Assembly (NCBI GenBank): GCA_910575795.1
Contig: CAJTGE010000013.1
Coordinates: 93,479 to 157,478, forward strand
Length of the DNA: 64,000 nt
From: Clostridiaceae bacterium
GTDB taxonomy: Bacteria; Bacillota; Clostridia; Lachnospirales; Lachnospiraceae
Direction of reading: 5' to 3'
Each line of letters opens with the position of its first letter. Position 1 is the first letter of the stretch. The translations under genes were made by a program, and so were the position numbers. Shown in pieces: positions 37,245 through 45,891 of this stretch. The notes beneath the pieces are model-generated. The model had not been told where the DNA came from, did not search any database, and worked only from the letters and a program-made list of their open reading frames with translations.

Positions 37245-37664
37245 TCACGATGCCGTTTCGGGCGGAATCACGGTTGCCGTCCCGCTGATAACGACCTCTC
37301 CCCGCTCATTCGTGCAGGTTGTGCGTATTTTTGCGATATCAAATTTCGTCTTTGGCAGGATTTCCAGGACCTTAAGCTCTACGGTCAGGACATCGCCGAT
37401 CCGGACCGGCCGCATGAATTTCAGATCCTGCTCCAGATACGTTGTGCCAATCCCCGGCATATGCATCGCCAGCCCGCCGGATATGATGCCGGCCCCGATC
37501 ATACCATGCGCGATCCGCTCTTTAAACATGGTGGTCCGGGCAAACTCGTCGTCCAGATGCAAAGGATTTTTATCCCCTGTTACTTCTGCAAATTTTCTCA
37601 CATCCTCGTCGGATACCTTTTTCTGAAAGGTGCATACCTGTCCGGCTTCCAGTCTTTTTTCCAT
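37245..37664 (-). CDS. MaoC-family (R)-specific enoyl-CoA hydratase
   Basis: The 139-residue hot-dog-fold protein has the hydratase motif DKNPLHLDDEFA with Asp and His, and IAHGMIGAGIISG. PhaJ-type members interconvert crotonyl-CoA and (R)-3-hydroxybutyryl-CoA. It is the first gene of the minus-strand operon and ends 21 bases before the CoA-transferase start. The start is ATG 37664 with AAGGAGG upstream. Confidence 0.9.
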   Translation of the reverse strand: MEKRLEAGQVCTFQKKVSDEDVRKFAEVTGDKNPLHLDDEFARTTMFKERIAHGMIGAGIISGGLAMHMPGIGTTYLEQDLKFMRPVRIGDVLTVELKVLEILPKTKFDIAKIRTTCTNERGEVVISGTATVIPPETAS

Positions 37665-38033
37665 AGCGCCTCCTTTTTGTGCGGTTGTCTGAGCTGCTGC
37701 AATTCACGCATGGCCACGCGTCGGGATACGGAACATTTTTGTGAAATATACTCAGAATTATCGATTGCCCCGCCCCTTTTTTGTAATATATCACAGGGGC
37801 CTTTGTTTGTATAATGGATAAAATTCATCATTTCATGAAAAAGAACCATAAGCATTTCGCCGCGGAATGTATTAAAATAGCAGAATAAGAAACGTACATC
37901 AGGGCTTGTATAAGGGACGGCCTGCAGGCGGGGCGGGAAGCGGGGTATAATGATCATGGCAACGGTTCCGGAAATACGCAAATGGCCGCATACCATGTAC
38001 GGACAGCGGCATCACACACAAGGAGGCGCGTTT
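37665..38033. promoter_or_regulatory. Divergent control region between the MaoC operon and the LysR gene
   Basis: The 369 bases have no credible gene. TATAAT is at 37810-37815 without a convincing -35, and AT-rich stretches around 37780-37880 are suitable for promoters of both directions. LysR proteins normally bind such divergent regions. Confidence 0.4.
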
Positions 38034-38930
38034 ATGAATTTGAAATATCTGTCGTATTTTATCAAGGTTGCGGAGCATGGAAATTTTACGAAAGCTTCAA
38101 ACGAGCTGTTTTTGTGCCAGTCCACCTTAAGCAAGTCCGTAATGGCCCTGGAAAAGGAGCTTGAAACCAGCCTGATCGACCGCTCCTCTAATGAATTTAA
38201 GCTGACAGAGCACGGCGTCCTGCTGGTTGAAAAGGGGAAATACCTTCTGGATATGATCGGAAAGCAGGAGGAACAGATTTACAACTGTATCAGGGGCAAT
38301 CAGGGGGAGCTGCGCATCGGCATCCCTCCGGTCATCCTGACCGCATATTTCCCGTCGATTATCTATGAATTTCAGAAACAGAATCCCAATATCAATATCC
38401 GCGTCGTGGAGGCCGGCGCGAATACGGTGAAGGAGAGGGTGGACAACGGTTCTGTGGATTTAGGGGTGATCATTTTTCCGTTTTCTTATCCGGGTTACCA
38501 TGTGGCGCCCTTTGCCTCGTCCTTTAATGTCCTGCTCGTCCATAAGTCGCACCGGCTGGCAGAGAGAAAGACGGTGCGGTTTATCGAACTGATTGATGAG
38601 GATTTTATGATCCTTGACCATACGTATATGCTGCATGACCGCATCCTTTCGAGCTGCCGCAACGCGGGCTTTGAGCCGCGGATTACATGCCAGAGCTCCC
38701 AGTGGGATTTTCTTGCGGAAATGGTGGCGCTGAATCAGGGGATCAGCATTCTGCCGCTGCCGATCGCGGTGCGGTTCCATTCCGACGACATACGGCGCAT
38801 CCGGCTGACAGAGCCGGAGTTTCCGTGGGAAATCGCGATTATTGTGCCAAAGGAGAGGTATGTTTCGGGGGTGATGGATGCGTTTATACGGTTTGCTTGC
38901 GAGAGGGTGGGGAGAAATGGCAGTAGTTAG
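38034..38930 (+). CDS. LysR-family transcriptional regulator
   Basis: The 298-residue product has the N-terminal winged HTH (NLKYLSYFIKVAEHGNFTKA, LFLCQSTLSKSVMALEKELE) and a C-terminal periplasmic-binding-like effector domain (LRIGIPPVILTAYFP). It is divergent from the MaoC/CoA-transferase/permease operon and probably senses its substrate or a CoA derivative. ATG 38034 follows AAGGAGGCGCG. An upstream extension to 37950 is unlikely. Confidence 0.9.
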   Translation: MNLKYLSYFIKVAEHGNFTKASNELFLCQSTLSKSVMALEKELETSLIDRSSNEFKLTEHGVLLVEKGKYLLDMIGKQEEQIYNCIRGNQGELRIGIPPVILTAYFPSIIYEFQKQNPNINIRVVEAGANTVKERVDNGSVDLGVIIFPFSYPGYHVAPFASSFNVLLVHKSHRLAERKTVRFIELIDEDFMILDHTYMLHDRILSSCRNAGFEPRITCQSSQWDFLAEMVALNQGISILPLPIAVRFHSDDIRRIRLTEPEFPWEIAIIVPKERYVSGVMDAFIRFACERVGRNGSS

Positions 38931-39009
38931 AAGGTATGGTTTACATGTATGGCTATGGAATTGAGCGAAGCGGGGAGATTGCGGACCGGGGGGTATTGTG
39001 AGAGGGGCC

Positions 39010-39148
39010 GCCGCCCGGGGGCCTCTATATCCAACGGAACCCCGCTTTCGCTCGGAGAAAAGCGCAGCGGTACTAAGCTCGAAAAGACCTCGCTAAGTAC
39101 CGGCGGTTTTCTACGGGTTCCTTATGGATATAGAGGCCCCCGGGCGGC
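39010..39148 (+). repeat. Hairpin repeat, copy 2 (covarying arms)
   Basis: Outer arms 39010-39033 and 39125-39148 are perfectly complementary over 24 bases (GCCGCCCGGGGGCCTCTATA and inverse). The core resembles copy 1, with an inner stem GGTACTAAGC / GCTAAGTACC. Sequence similarity to copy 3 begins about 38950. The ORF across it is not a credible gene. Confidence 0.8.
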
Positions 39149-39319
39149 TACGTTACCGACAGGCCGTGAATGCCGCCATTTTTAAATAGATCTTCATAAT
39201 GAACGGTTTTTGTGATATGATCATTTGCGTAAAAGCGGCGCGCTCTGGCAAGTGGTAATATAGCGCTGCCGGGAGTGGTGTAAAAGCAGGAGAGGGTAAT
39301 CGCGGATGGGGGCGAGCGG

Positions 39320-40039
39320 ATGGATATATGGAATCCATGGCATGGCTGCCGTAAAATCAGCGCGGGATGCGCGAATTGTTATATGTACCGCAGGGACGCG
39401 GAATTTGGGAAGGACAGTTCGGTCGTGACAAAGACGGCTTCATTCCGGCTGCCGGTTCAGAAAAGGCGGGACGGTTCCTATAAGCTGCAGGAGACAGGGT
39501 ATGTGTATACATGCATGACGTCCGATTTTTTTATTGAGGAAGCGGATGAGTGGAGGAGAGAAGCATGGGAATTTATCCGCATCCGGCCGGATCTGAGGTT
39601 TTATATTATCACCAAGCGGATTGGGCGTTTTGAGGTGAGCCTGCCGGACGACTGGGGAGACGGGTATGAGAATGTGACGGTTTGTTCGACCTGCGAGAAC
39701 CAGAAAGAGGCGGATGAACGCCTGCCGGTGATGCTGGGTCTCCCAATCAGGCACAGGGAGGTGATCCATGAGCCCATGCTGGAGGGCGTGGATATCCGGC
39801 GCTATCTCGCGACAGGAAAGATCGGGGGCGTCATCTGCGGCGGGGAATCCGGGCCGGATGCGCGAATCTGCGATTATGGCTGGATACTGGATTCGGCGAA
39901 ACAGTGCAGGGAGCACCATGTCCCGTTCCATTTTAAACAGACCGGGGCCCATTTCAGGAAGGATGGGAGATTGTATAATATTCCGAGAAGCCTGCAGGCG
40001 GTTCAGGCGCGTAAGGCGGGGATTGATACAAACGGATAA
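39320..40039 (+). CDS. DUF5131 family protein (phage Gp37/Gp68-like)
   Basis: The 239-residue product starts DIWNPWHGCRKISAGCANCY, whose spaced cysteines are typical of this radical-SAM-like family first noted in phages; the reaction is unknown. YIITKRIGRF, VCSTCENQKEAD and GGVICGGESGPDARICDYGW are further family blocks, followed by HFKQTG. ATG 39320 has GGGGGCGAG upstream. It is bordered by the repeat copy on the left and an orphan gene plus ssrA on the right. Confidence 0.85.
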   Translation: MDIWNPWHGCRKISAGCANCYMYRRDAEFGKDSSVVTKTASFRLPVQKRRDGSYKLQETGYVYTCMTSDFFIEEADEWRREAWEFIRIRPDLRFYIITKRIGRFEVSLPDDWGDGYENVTVCSTCENQKEADERLPVMLGLPIRHREVIHEPMLEGVDIRRYLATGKIGGVICGGESGPDARICDYGWILDSAKQCREHHVPFHFKQTGAHFRKDGRLYNIPRSLQAVQARKAGIDTNG

Positions 40040-40059
40040 AGAGAGGGGAGGGACGGGCG

Positions 40060-40413
40060 ATGTGTATCGGGATGCCAACGAAGAATATATTGGTGCTGGG
40101 AAATAATTTTGTCCGCTATTTTATGGCGTATCATGCGGAGGTGAAGGGATGGATTGATTTTGAAGTCCTGATCCGAAATGTTACGGAGACAATGGAAACG
40201 CTGATGGGGCGATTTTCCGGTTTAGAGGGAAACAGAAGGGATAATTATGTAGATGGAATAGGCGGAAATGTGGGGGAACGCCTGCTGGCAGGATGCTTTG
40301 ATAAGATTTTCAATATCAGTCAGCAAGATGGGATCTGTATTCAAAAAGGACTTGCGGATTCTGTCAGCGGTATCCACAAAAAGGATGTTAAGGGATTTAA
40401 GCGGGATGTTTAA
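40060..40413 (+). CDS. Hypothetical protein (117 residues)
   Basis: I recognise no family. The product is mainly helical-looking, with no signal peptide; it contains KNILVLGNNFVRYFMAYHAE and a Gly/Asn-rich middle. ATG 40060 is preceded by GAGGGGAGGGACGG; ATG 40072 is an alternative. It begins 20 bases after the DUF5131 gene and ends before the ssrA terminator. A real but orphan gene is likely, though not certain. Confidence 0.45.
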   Translation: MCIGMPTKNILVLGNNFVRYFMAYHAEVKGWIDFEVLIRNVTETMETLMGRFSGLEGNRRDNYVDGIGGNVGERLLAGCFDKIFNISQQDGICIQKGLADSVSGIHKKDVKGFKRDV

Positions 40414-40456
40414 TTTTTGAAGATTCGGCCGGAGGGCAGCGCATTGTAAGTCATTG

Positions 40457-40506
40457 AAAAAATCCATCCGCTATTGATTTTAAAATCAATAGCGGATGGA
40501 TTTTTC
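40457..40506. terminator. Bidirectional terminator of ssrA and the 40060 gene
   Basis: A near-perfect palindrome (AATCCATCCGCTATTGATTT and its inverse) with A-run on the left and T-run on the right ends transcription in both directions. Confidence 0.9.
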
Positions 40507-40511
40507 AGAAA

Positions 40512-40853
40512 TGGAGCAGACGGGAGTCGAACCCGTGTCCAAAAACCAATTCCCTGTTCTTCTACTATCATAGTCTGTTCTTTTTCATTCCCTCTGCCCT
40601 GCGGAAGCAGACATCCTCAGGGTTTCAGTAGTTCCTGGTACGACCGGCAGTCCGGAACCCCCCTGCCGTCGTTTCTCACATAGTCGATGCCAGATTCTTA
40701 AGGTGTGAGTGCCCTAAGGCTGACAACTGCTTTAATTAAGCAGCAAATGCTAATTCTCTATCGTTAGCGTTTAATTTTAATTTTGCCATTTGACGCATCG
40801 CATGCGGATAGCTTCACCAGCTTCATGATCCCTGTCGAAACCGGTACTGCCCC
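40512..40853 (-). ncRNA. ssrA: tmRNA
   Basis: Transfer-messenger RNA rescues stalled ribosomes with SmpB. The 5' end GGGGCAG (40853-40847) pairs with the 3' CTGCTCC (40519-40513), followed by discriminator A; CCA is not encoded. GGTTCGACTCCCGTCTGC near the 3' end is the T-arm. The reading frame from GCA (40786) gives tag AKLKLNANDRELAFAA and a TAA at 40738-40736. At 342 nt it is a normal one-piece tmRNA. It is not next to smpB. Confidence 0.95.
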
Positions 40854-40875
40854 TGATATTGGGGATTCCTTTGTT

Positions 40876-40904
40876 ATGGTAGCACAATGGCGGGCGGCTG
40901 TCAA
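40876..40904 (-). promoter_or_regulatory. ssrA promoter
   Basis: On the minus strand TTGACA (40904-40899), 17-base spacer and TACCAT (40881-40876), ending 22 bases before the mature 5' end. Confidence 0.8.
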
Positions 40905-40950
40905 TGATTTTTTATCCGAAATGTCCCCGCCGCCTAAACTGCTGCGAACG

Positions 40951-41010
40951 GCCGCTTTTCTACAAGCGGGAGCGGGGGTCCGTTGGATATAGAAGCCCTC
41001 AATGGCGGCC
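40951..41010 (-). repeat. Hairpin repeat, decayed copy 3
   Basis: On the minus strand GGCTTCTATATCCAACGGAC and the following Cys-rich-coding stretch match the left part of copy 2 (39010-39050), and weaker similarity extends to 41055. The core and right arm are missing. It lies just upstream of the ssrA promoter. Nothing else was seen in 40905-41259. Confidence 0.6.
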
Positions 41011-41259
41011 TTTTCGCAATACTCTGCGCTGAAGCGCGCATACCCATTGCCCCGCATTCCAACTCAAGGAGGAGTTTGTCCATCAAAACGCAAGACGCAT
41101 AAAGCCCTGAAAAGATAACGTAAACCGACAGAAAAAAGTAAAGATTCCGTCTTCCATTTCTGGTAAAATACATTGGGACAGGAAACATTTCCCGGTATCT
41201 GTTTCCCGCAAACATCTGTTCATACTGCGAACGATAAAAGGAAAGGAACACGAATCATC

Positions 41260-42582
41260 ATGCAAAATCATAAAAAAACGAAAAAGCGCGCGTTTCCCGC
41301 TGCCCTGGCCCTGTTTCTTGGCCTGGGACTGAGCGTTTCAGCTATGGCGCCCTCCCGCACGCTTGCAGGTCCGGCAGAGGACATTTCCCTTGCCGCACAG
41401 CAGGCGCAGGCTGGCGGTGACGAGGTTTTTGTGAAGGCAGCGTCAACTGTCCCGGCCGCGCAGGGGGAGCTGCGCGGCGTGTGGATCTCCTATCTGGACT
41501 GGAACCGCTGGCCTAAGGATCCGGCGTCCTTTCGCAAAGCAGTGGACGCTTCCATGGATCTCTGCGTGTCCAAAGGCATCAACGCCGTTTTTGTCCAGAT
41601 CCGGCCCGACGGGGACGCCATGTATCCGTCCGCTTATTTCCCGTGGTCTAAGTTCGCGTCCGGAAAACAGGGCGTGGATCCCGGCTATGATCCCTTTGCG
41701 TATGTCCTTTCATCCGCCCATGCCAGGGGCCTGCAGGTCCACGCCTGGATCAACCCGTTCCGCATCACGGGATATTTAAACCGCTACAGCGATCTCTGCG
41801 CCTCGAATCCGGCGATCGCCTGGGCCGGCGATCAGGACGCGTCCAATGACCGCTGGGTTCTGACCCATGAGGGCGAGCTCTACTACAATCCGGCTGTCCC
41901 TGAGGTCCGCCAGCGCATCATTGACGGCGTGCGGGAAGTGGTCGAGCGCTATGAAGTGGACGGAGTCCATTTTGACGATTATTTTTACCCCAATATCGAC
42001 GACGCGAATGAGGCGCTGTGGTTTGATAAGCCGGAATATCTTTCGTCCGGCTCACGGGAGAGCATCGCAGCCTGGCGGAAGAATAATATTAACCAGCTTG
42101 TGCGGGGCGTGTATCAGACCGTAAAGCAGTACCGGCCCCAGGCCGTGTTCGGAGTCAGCCCCGAGGGTTATTTAAAGCATCTGCGCCTTGATAACCGGCT
42201 GTTCGTGGACATTGATACATGGATGTCCCAGCCGGGGTATGTGGATTATGTGATGCCGCAGATCTACTGGGGGTTTGAGGCCAAAGTAAACGGCCAGCCG
42301 GCGGCCTATGCGTTCGATACCTGTTTAAATGACTGGATTACGCTCAAGAAAAAGGGGGATGTGACGCTCTATGTCGGCCTGCCCCTTTATAAAACCGGAA
42401 CCGACGCGGCGGACGGGAATGAGACGCCGGAGTGGCTGCGTTACCAGGACATCATGCGGCGGCAGGTTCTTACCGGGCGGAGTACCGGGCAGGTAAGCGG
42501 ATACTGCCTGTACGATTTCAGCTCCCTCACCAGGGAGGCGGCCCGCGCCGAGGTGGAGAATTTAACCGCGCTCTTTCATTAA
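41260..42582 (+). CDS. Secreted GHL10-family glycosyl hydrolase-like protein (YngK-like)
   Basis: The 440-residue product has a Sec signal peptide (KKTKKR, then AFPAALALFLGLGLSVSAMA) and a TIM-barrel GHL10 domain: ELRGVWISYLDWNRW, GINAVFVQIRPDGDAMYPS, HAWINPFR and VDGVHFDDYFYP with acidic residues placed for catalysis. Family members are outer-surface proteins of unknown sugar specificity. ATG 41260 lies at the signal peptide, with AAAGGAAC upstream; the frame from 41173 adds no signal. A 12-bp stem-loop surrounds its stop. Confidence 0.88.
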   Translation: MQNHKKTKKRAFPAALALFLGLGLSVSAMAPSRTLAGPAEDISLAAQQAQAGGDEVFVKAASTVPAAQGELRGVWISYLDWNRWPKDPASFRKAVDASMDLCVSKGINAVFVQIRPDGDAMYPSAYFPWSKFASGKQGVDPGYDPFAYVLSSAHARGLQVHAWINPFRITGYLNRYSDLCASNPAIAWAGDQDASNDRWVLTHEGELYYNPAVPEVRQRIIDGVREVVERYEVDGVHFDDYFYPNIDDANEALWFDKPEYLSSGSRESIAAWRKNNINQLVRGVYQTVKQYRPQAVFGVSPEGYLKHLRLDNRLFVDIDTWMSQPGYVDYVMPQIYWGFEAKVNGQPAAYAFDTCLNDWITLKKKGDVTLYVGLPLYKTGTDAADGNETPEWLRYQDIMRRQVLTGRSTGQVSGYCLYDFSSLTREAARAEVENLTALFH

Positions 42583-42592
42583 GAGCGCGGTT
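42564..42592 (+). terminator. Hairpin over the stop codon of the GHL10 gene
   Basis: AACCGCGCTCTT (42564-42575) pairs with AAGAGCGCGGTT (42581-42592), with a 5-base loop. No T-run follows, so it may protect the 3' end rather than terminate. Confidence 0.5.
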
Positions 42593-42723
42593 GAAAGATG
42601 CTTTCCGTCCGATGCGCGCCACCGTTTGTGAAAGGCGCGGATGGCGGGAGTGATGTTTCAAACACAATCTGGAAGCATATGCCGTAACGGTCCGGGCGCG
42701 CCGGGAGGTTACGGCATTGCTTT

Positions 42724-43083
42724 TTATGTACGGGATGAATCCTGGGGCATTTCTGCTTTTTTTGTCTTCGCGGGCCGGGGCGTCACCACTCCGAGCTCCC
42801 GGAAAATGGCCCACACATAGGGCGCGCCGAAACAGTTGAGCTTTTTCGGCCCGCAGATGACGCGCTCGTGATCCTCGAGAACGCGCGCATAGGCTTTTAG
42901 GATCGTAGCCTTGGTGATCGATTTGGAACGCCGGTCCACAAACATTTCACCGCCCCGGATCTGATAGGTAAAGGGCAGTTTTTTTTCCGTATAAAATGTC
43001 TGCTCCTGGCAGGAAACCAGGCGGTTCCAGAATTCCTCGCTGCTCAGGGCTTCATTTGCCGCTTGTGTCTGCTTTTCATCCAT
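42724..43083 (-). CDS. Conserved hypothetical protein (119 residues)
   Basis: I do not recognise a named domain. The product starts with an Asp/Glu/Gln-rich segment and contains LPFTYQIRGGEMFVDRRSKS, ITKATILKAYARVLE and GPKKLNCFGAPYVWAIFREL, like small Clostridial proteins with a predicted DNA- or RNA-binding look. A basic tail (RPAKTKKAE) ends it. ATG 43083 follows GGAAGGGAG. It is between a GHL10 gene (convergent) and a MATE gene (divergent). Confidence 0.65.
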   Translation of the reverse strand: MDEKQTQAANEALSSEEFWNRLVSCQEQTFYTEKKLPFTYQIRGGEMFVDRRSKSITKATILKAYARVLEDHERVICGPKKLNCFGAPYVWAIFRELGVVTPRPAKTKKAEMPQDSSRT

Positions 43084-43417
43084 TGTGGGACTCCCTTCCG
43101 TATGCACATGCCGTAAACAGCCGCCTCCCGCAACGGGCCCTGGCTGGCTGCTGCGGACAAAGCTTCGTAAAACCGCTGCCCGGGACGCCCTTTCCTCTGC
43201 CTGTACATACTCCGTTTTTGGATATCATACCAGCTTTTGGGCGGCAGCGCAAGCAATATGGGGCGAAGAGGGCGGCCTTCTCACGACAAACAGCGCCAGC
43301 AAAAGGTATTGAATTCCAAATCCGTATAGCCTATAATTTACTCAGGTGCGTCTAAAAAATCGCCTGTTCATCAAAAGAGAAAGGAGTGCGCCTGTTTACA
43401 GGAGCCCGCGTGGGATC

Positions 43418-44788
43418 ATGGCAGATAAGAATGATTTTTCAAAAGGAAGCGTTGTTAAAAATATTTTGGATCTGGCTGTTCCAATGACGTTTGCGCAGCT
43501 TATCAATGTGCTTTACAATATCGTTGACCGGATCTACATCGGAAAGATACCGGAGCATTCCACGCTTTCCCTGACCGGGATCGGCCTGTCTCTTCCGATC
43601 ATCACTATGGTGATCGCCTTTGCCAACCTGTTCGGCATGGGAGGCGCCCCGCTGTGCTCGATTGAGCGGGGGCGGGGAAATGTCGGGGAGGCAGAGGCGA
43701 TTATGGGGAATTCGTTTGCGCTGCTTTTGGGTTCCGGCGTCTTTATTACAGCCTTTGGCCTGGCGTTTCGCAGGCCGATGCTGTATCTGTTCGGCGCGAG
43801 CGACGCGACGTATCCGTTTGCGGATGCGTATATTACCATCTACCTTCTGGGCAGCGTGTTTGTGATGGTCGGGCTGGGGATGAATTCGTTTATTAATTCC
43901 CAGGGCTTTGGGCGGATTGGCATGATGACCGTATTTCTGGGGGCGGCTGCCAATATGATCCTGGATCCGATCTTTATCTTCGCGCTGCATATGGGCGTGC
44001 GCGGCGCGGCGTTTGCCACGATCCTGTCCCAGCTTTTATCCGCGGTGTGGATTCTCCGTTTTCTGACAGGGGAAAAGGCAATTTTAAAGCTTAAGCGATC
44101 GTGCATGAGGATTTCGGCAAAGCGGGTGCGCGCCATCACGGCCCTGGGGCTTTCCGGCTTTACGATGGCGATCACAAACTGCACGGTCCAGATCATGTGC
44201 AATGCGACGCTCCACCGCTTTGGGGGCGATCTGTATGTGGGGGTCATGACCGTGATCAATTCGCTCCGGGAGGTCGCCACGCTTCCGGTGACGGGCATCA
44301 CGCACAGCGCGCAGCCGGTTCTGGGCTATAATTACGGGGCCGGGGAGTACGGGAGAGTGAAAAAGGCGATTGTGTTTACCTCGTTGTTCGCCATCCTGTA
44401 TACAACAGCGGTCTGGAGCCTGATCCACGGGCTGCCGGAATTCTTTATCCGTATATTTAACCAGGACGCGGATCTGATACGCGCCGGCGTGCCGGCGGTG
44501 CGGATGTATTTTTTCGGTTTTTTCATGATGTCCTTGCAGTTTTCAGGGCAGTCCGTCTTTGTGGGGCTGGGGAAATCGAGGCATGCGATCTTTTTCTCCA
44601 TTTTCAGGAAGGTGCTCATCGTCGTTCCCCTGACTGTCCTGCTGCCGGGCCTGTTCGGCCTGGGGCCGGCCGGCGTGTTTATCGCGGAGCCGGTGTCCAA
44701 CTTCATCGGCGGCGCGGCGTGCTTTGGGACGATGCTGGCCGTTTTGTGGCCGGAGCTGACGCGCGGCGGGCGGGAACATACGGATTAG
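43418..44788 (+). CDS. MATE-family efflux transporter
   Basis: This 456-residue membrane protein has about 12 hydrophobic segments, with LDLAVPMTFAQLINVLYNIV as the first helix, NLFGMGGAPLCSIERGRGN and ARP-like TGITHSAQPVLGYNYGAGEY. It exports an unknown substrate by cation antiport. ATG 43418 begins the conserved part; no strong ribosome site is seen, and the in-frame ATG at 43346 cannot be excluded. A solo MITE-like end lies just after its stop (44810-44829). Confidence 0.9.
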   Translation: MADKNDFSKGSVVKNILDLAVPMTFAQLINVLYNIVDRIYIGKIPEHSTLSLTGIGLSLPIITMVIAFANLFGMGGAPLCSIERGRGNVGEAEAIMGNSFALLLGSGVFITAFGLAFRRPMLYLFGASDATYPFADAYITIYLLGSVFVMVGLGMNSFINSQGFGRIGMMTVFLGAAANMILDPIFIFALHMGVRGAAFATILSQLLSAVWILRFLTGEKAILKLKRSCMRISAKRVRAITALGLSGFTMAITNCTVQIMCNATLHRFGGDLYVGVMTVINSLREVATLPVTGITHSAQPVLGYNYGAGEYGRVKKAIVFTSLFAILYTTAVWSLIHGLPEFFIRIFNQDADLIRAGVPAVRMYFFGFFMMSLQFSGQSVFVGLGKSRHAIFFSIFRKVLIVVPLTVLLPGLFGLGPAGVFIAEPVSNFIGGAACFGTMLAVLWPELTRGGREHTD

Positions 44789-44849
44789 GGGCAGACGTAG
44801 GAAGGCGTTTAGAGCGTGTCTGGAAAATTCTCCGGCAGGAAGGCGGGTA

Positions 44850-45176
44850 TTACAGAATCAACTGCGCCAGAAGCATATAAAAGAGCGTTCCCCCTGCGAT
44901 GGATAAGAGCATCTGGCGTTTCCACATATGGAGCGCGGCCACAAGGGCGATTGCCAGTAATTCCGGGATGCCGTGGCTGCCGGTAAAGATATTTACATTT
45001 TTCAGGCAGCAGATGACAAGCAGGCCAAACACTGCGGGGGGCAGGACTTTCCCGAGATACTGTATGTACGTCGGCGTTGGCTTCCCGGACGGGAAGAGAA
45101 GGAATGGCAGAAAACGTGTCAGGACTGTCCCCAAGATTACCATGCTGATGGCAATCATCTGCTGTAACGGTGTCAT
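44850..45176 (-). CDS. azlD: AzlD-type branched-chain amino-acid exporter subunit
   Basis: The 108-residue protein has four hydrophobic segments and the AzlD pattern ([47 protein letters not shown]). AzlD is the small partner of AzlC in azaleucine/branched-chain amino-acid export. ATG 45176 overlaps the stop of the AzlC stump by 4 bases, preserving the operon junction. Without an intact azlC here the subunit probably lacks its partner unless one is encoded elsewhere. Confidence 0.82.
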   Translation of the reverse strand: MTPLQQMIAISMVILGTVLTRFLPFLLFPSGKPTPTYIQYLGKVLPPAVFGLLVICCLKNVNIFTGSHGIPELLAIALVAALHMWKRQMLLSIAGGTLFYMLLAQLIL

Positions 45177-45313
45177 TGTCCGTATTCTCCTTTCTCGAGA
45201 GGCTTTCGTAAAAATGTCAAAAGGGCAAGAATCGCCAGCATCGACGGGATGATGAAATGATCCGCGCCGAACAGCGCCAGGCAGGCAAGTGAAATAAAGA
45301 AGGTTCCATTCAT
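45173..45313 (-). pseudogene. azlC: azlC remnant (C-terminal ~46 residues)
   Basis: The frame ending at 45173 reads [16 protein letters not shown], then [20 protein letters not shown], which is the C-terminal helix pair of AzlC. AzlC is normally about 230 residues; the preceding four-fifths is missing, and the sequence upstream of about 45313 does not resemble it. The ATGA overlap with azlD survives. Confidence 0.7.
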
Positions 45314-45397
45314 CCGCTTTATGCTGTATAATATTTCCAAAAAGGAACGGAAATGGTTCGGCAATAAGGCCATTTATCAAAGAAAGGAGTTCTGTAC

Positions 45398-45787
45398 ATG
45401 GATGCAAAGCTTATATGGTCGGATCGCAGGCGCCTCTGGTGCGGCCTTCCCTGGACCTTTACAACATACCGCTTAACGGAGGACCGCCTCTTTGTCAAGA
45501 GCGGATTTCTGAACCTGCGCGAGGACGAGGTGCGCCTTTACCGGATCAAGGACCTGGTACTGCGGCGCAGCCTCCTTCAGCGCATGTTCGGGCTGGGAAC
45601 GATTCAGATCATTTCCAGTGATTCCAGCCTGTCCAATTTTGAGCTGTCCAACATAAAAAGGAGCGGCGATGTAAAGGAGCAGCTTTCCACCCTGGTGGAG
45701 GAGGAGCGCCAGAGAAAGAAGGTTTCTTCAAGGGAATTTATCAGTTATGAATCCGGGGAGGACGAGGAGCCGGATCGGGAGCAGTAG
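45398..45787 (+). CDS. PH domain-containing protein (YdbS/bPH2-like)
   Basis: The 129-residue product has the bacterial PH-like fold pattern: [40 protein letters not shown] and GTIQIISSD. No membrane segment is seen. A charged tail follows (about 100-129). The function of such domains is unclear. ATG 45398 has AAAGGAG 12 bases upstream. Confidence 0.8.
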   Translation: MDAKLIWSDRRRLWCGLPWTFTTYRLTEDRLFVKSGFLNLREDEVRLYRIKDLVLRRSLLQRMFGLGTIQIISSDSSLSNFELSNIKRSGDVKEQLSTLVEEERQRKKVSSREFISYESGEDEEPDREQ

Positions 45788-45891
45788 CCTGTAACGGGCC
45801 TTGCCTTCTGCTTCTTTTTTCATCCTGGCGGCGCAAGCGGCCGGGAGGCTGCATACAGTGTAGTAAAAGAGCAGGGGGGAAGCGGCGGTTT

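Noticed and set aside
38949..39185. Short ORFs through the hairpin repeats (also 254-445 and 40764-41057)
   Set aside because: Their similarity to each other comes from the DNA repeat; they lack ribosome sites and change with the arms.
45177..45407. N-terminal extension of azlD
   Set aside because: It runs in a different frame across the azlC stump; AzlD proteins start at the MTPLQQM position.
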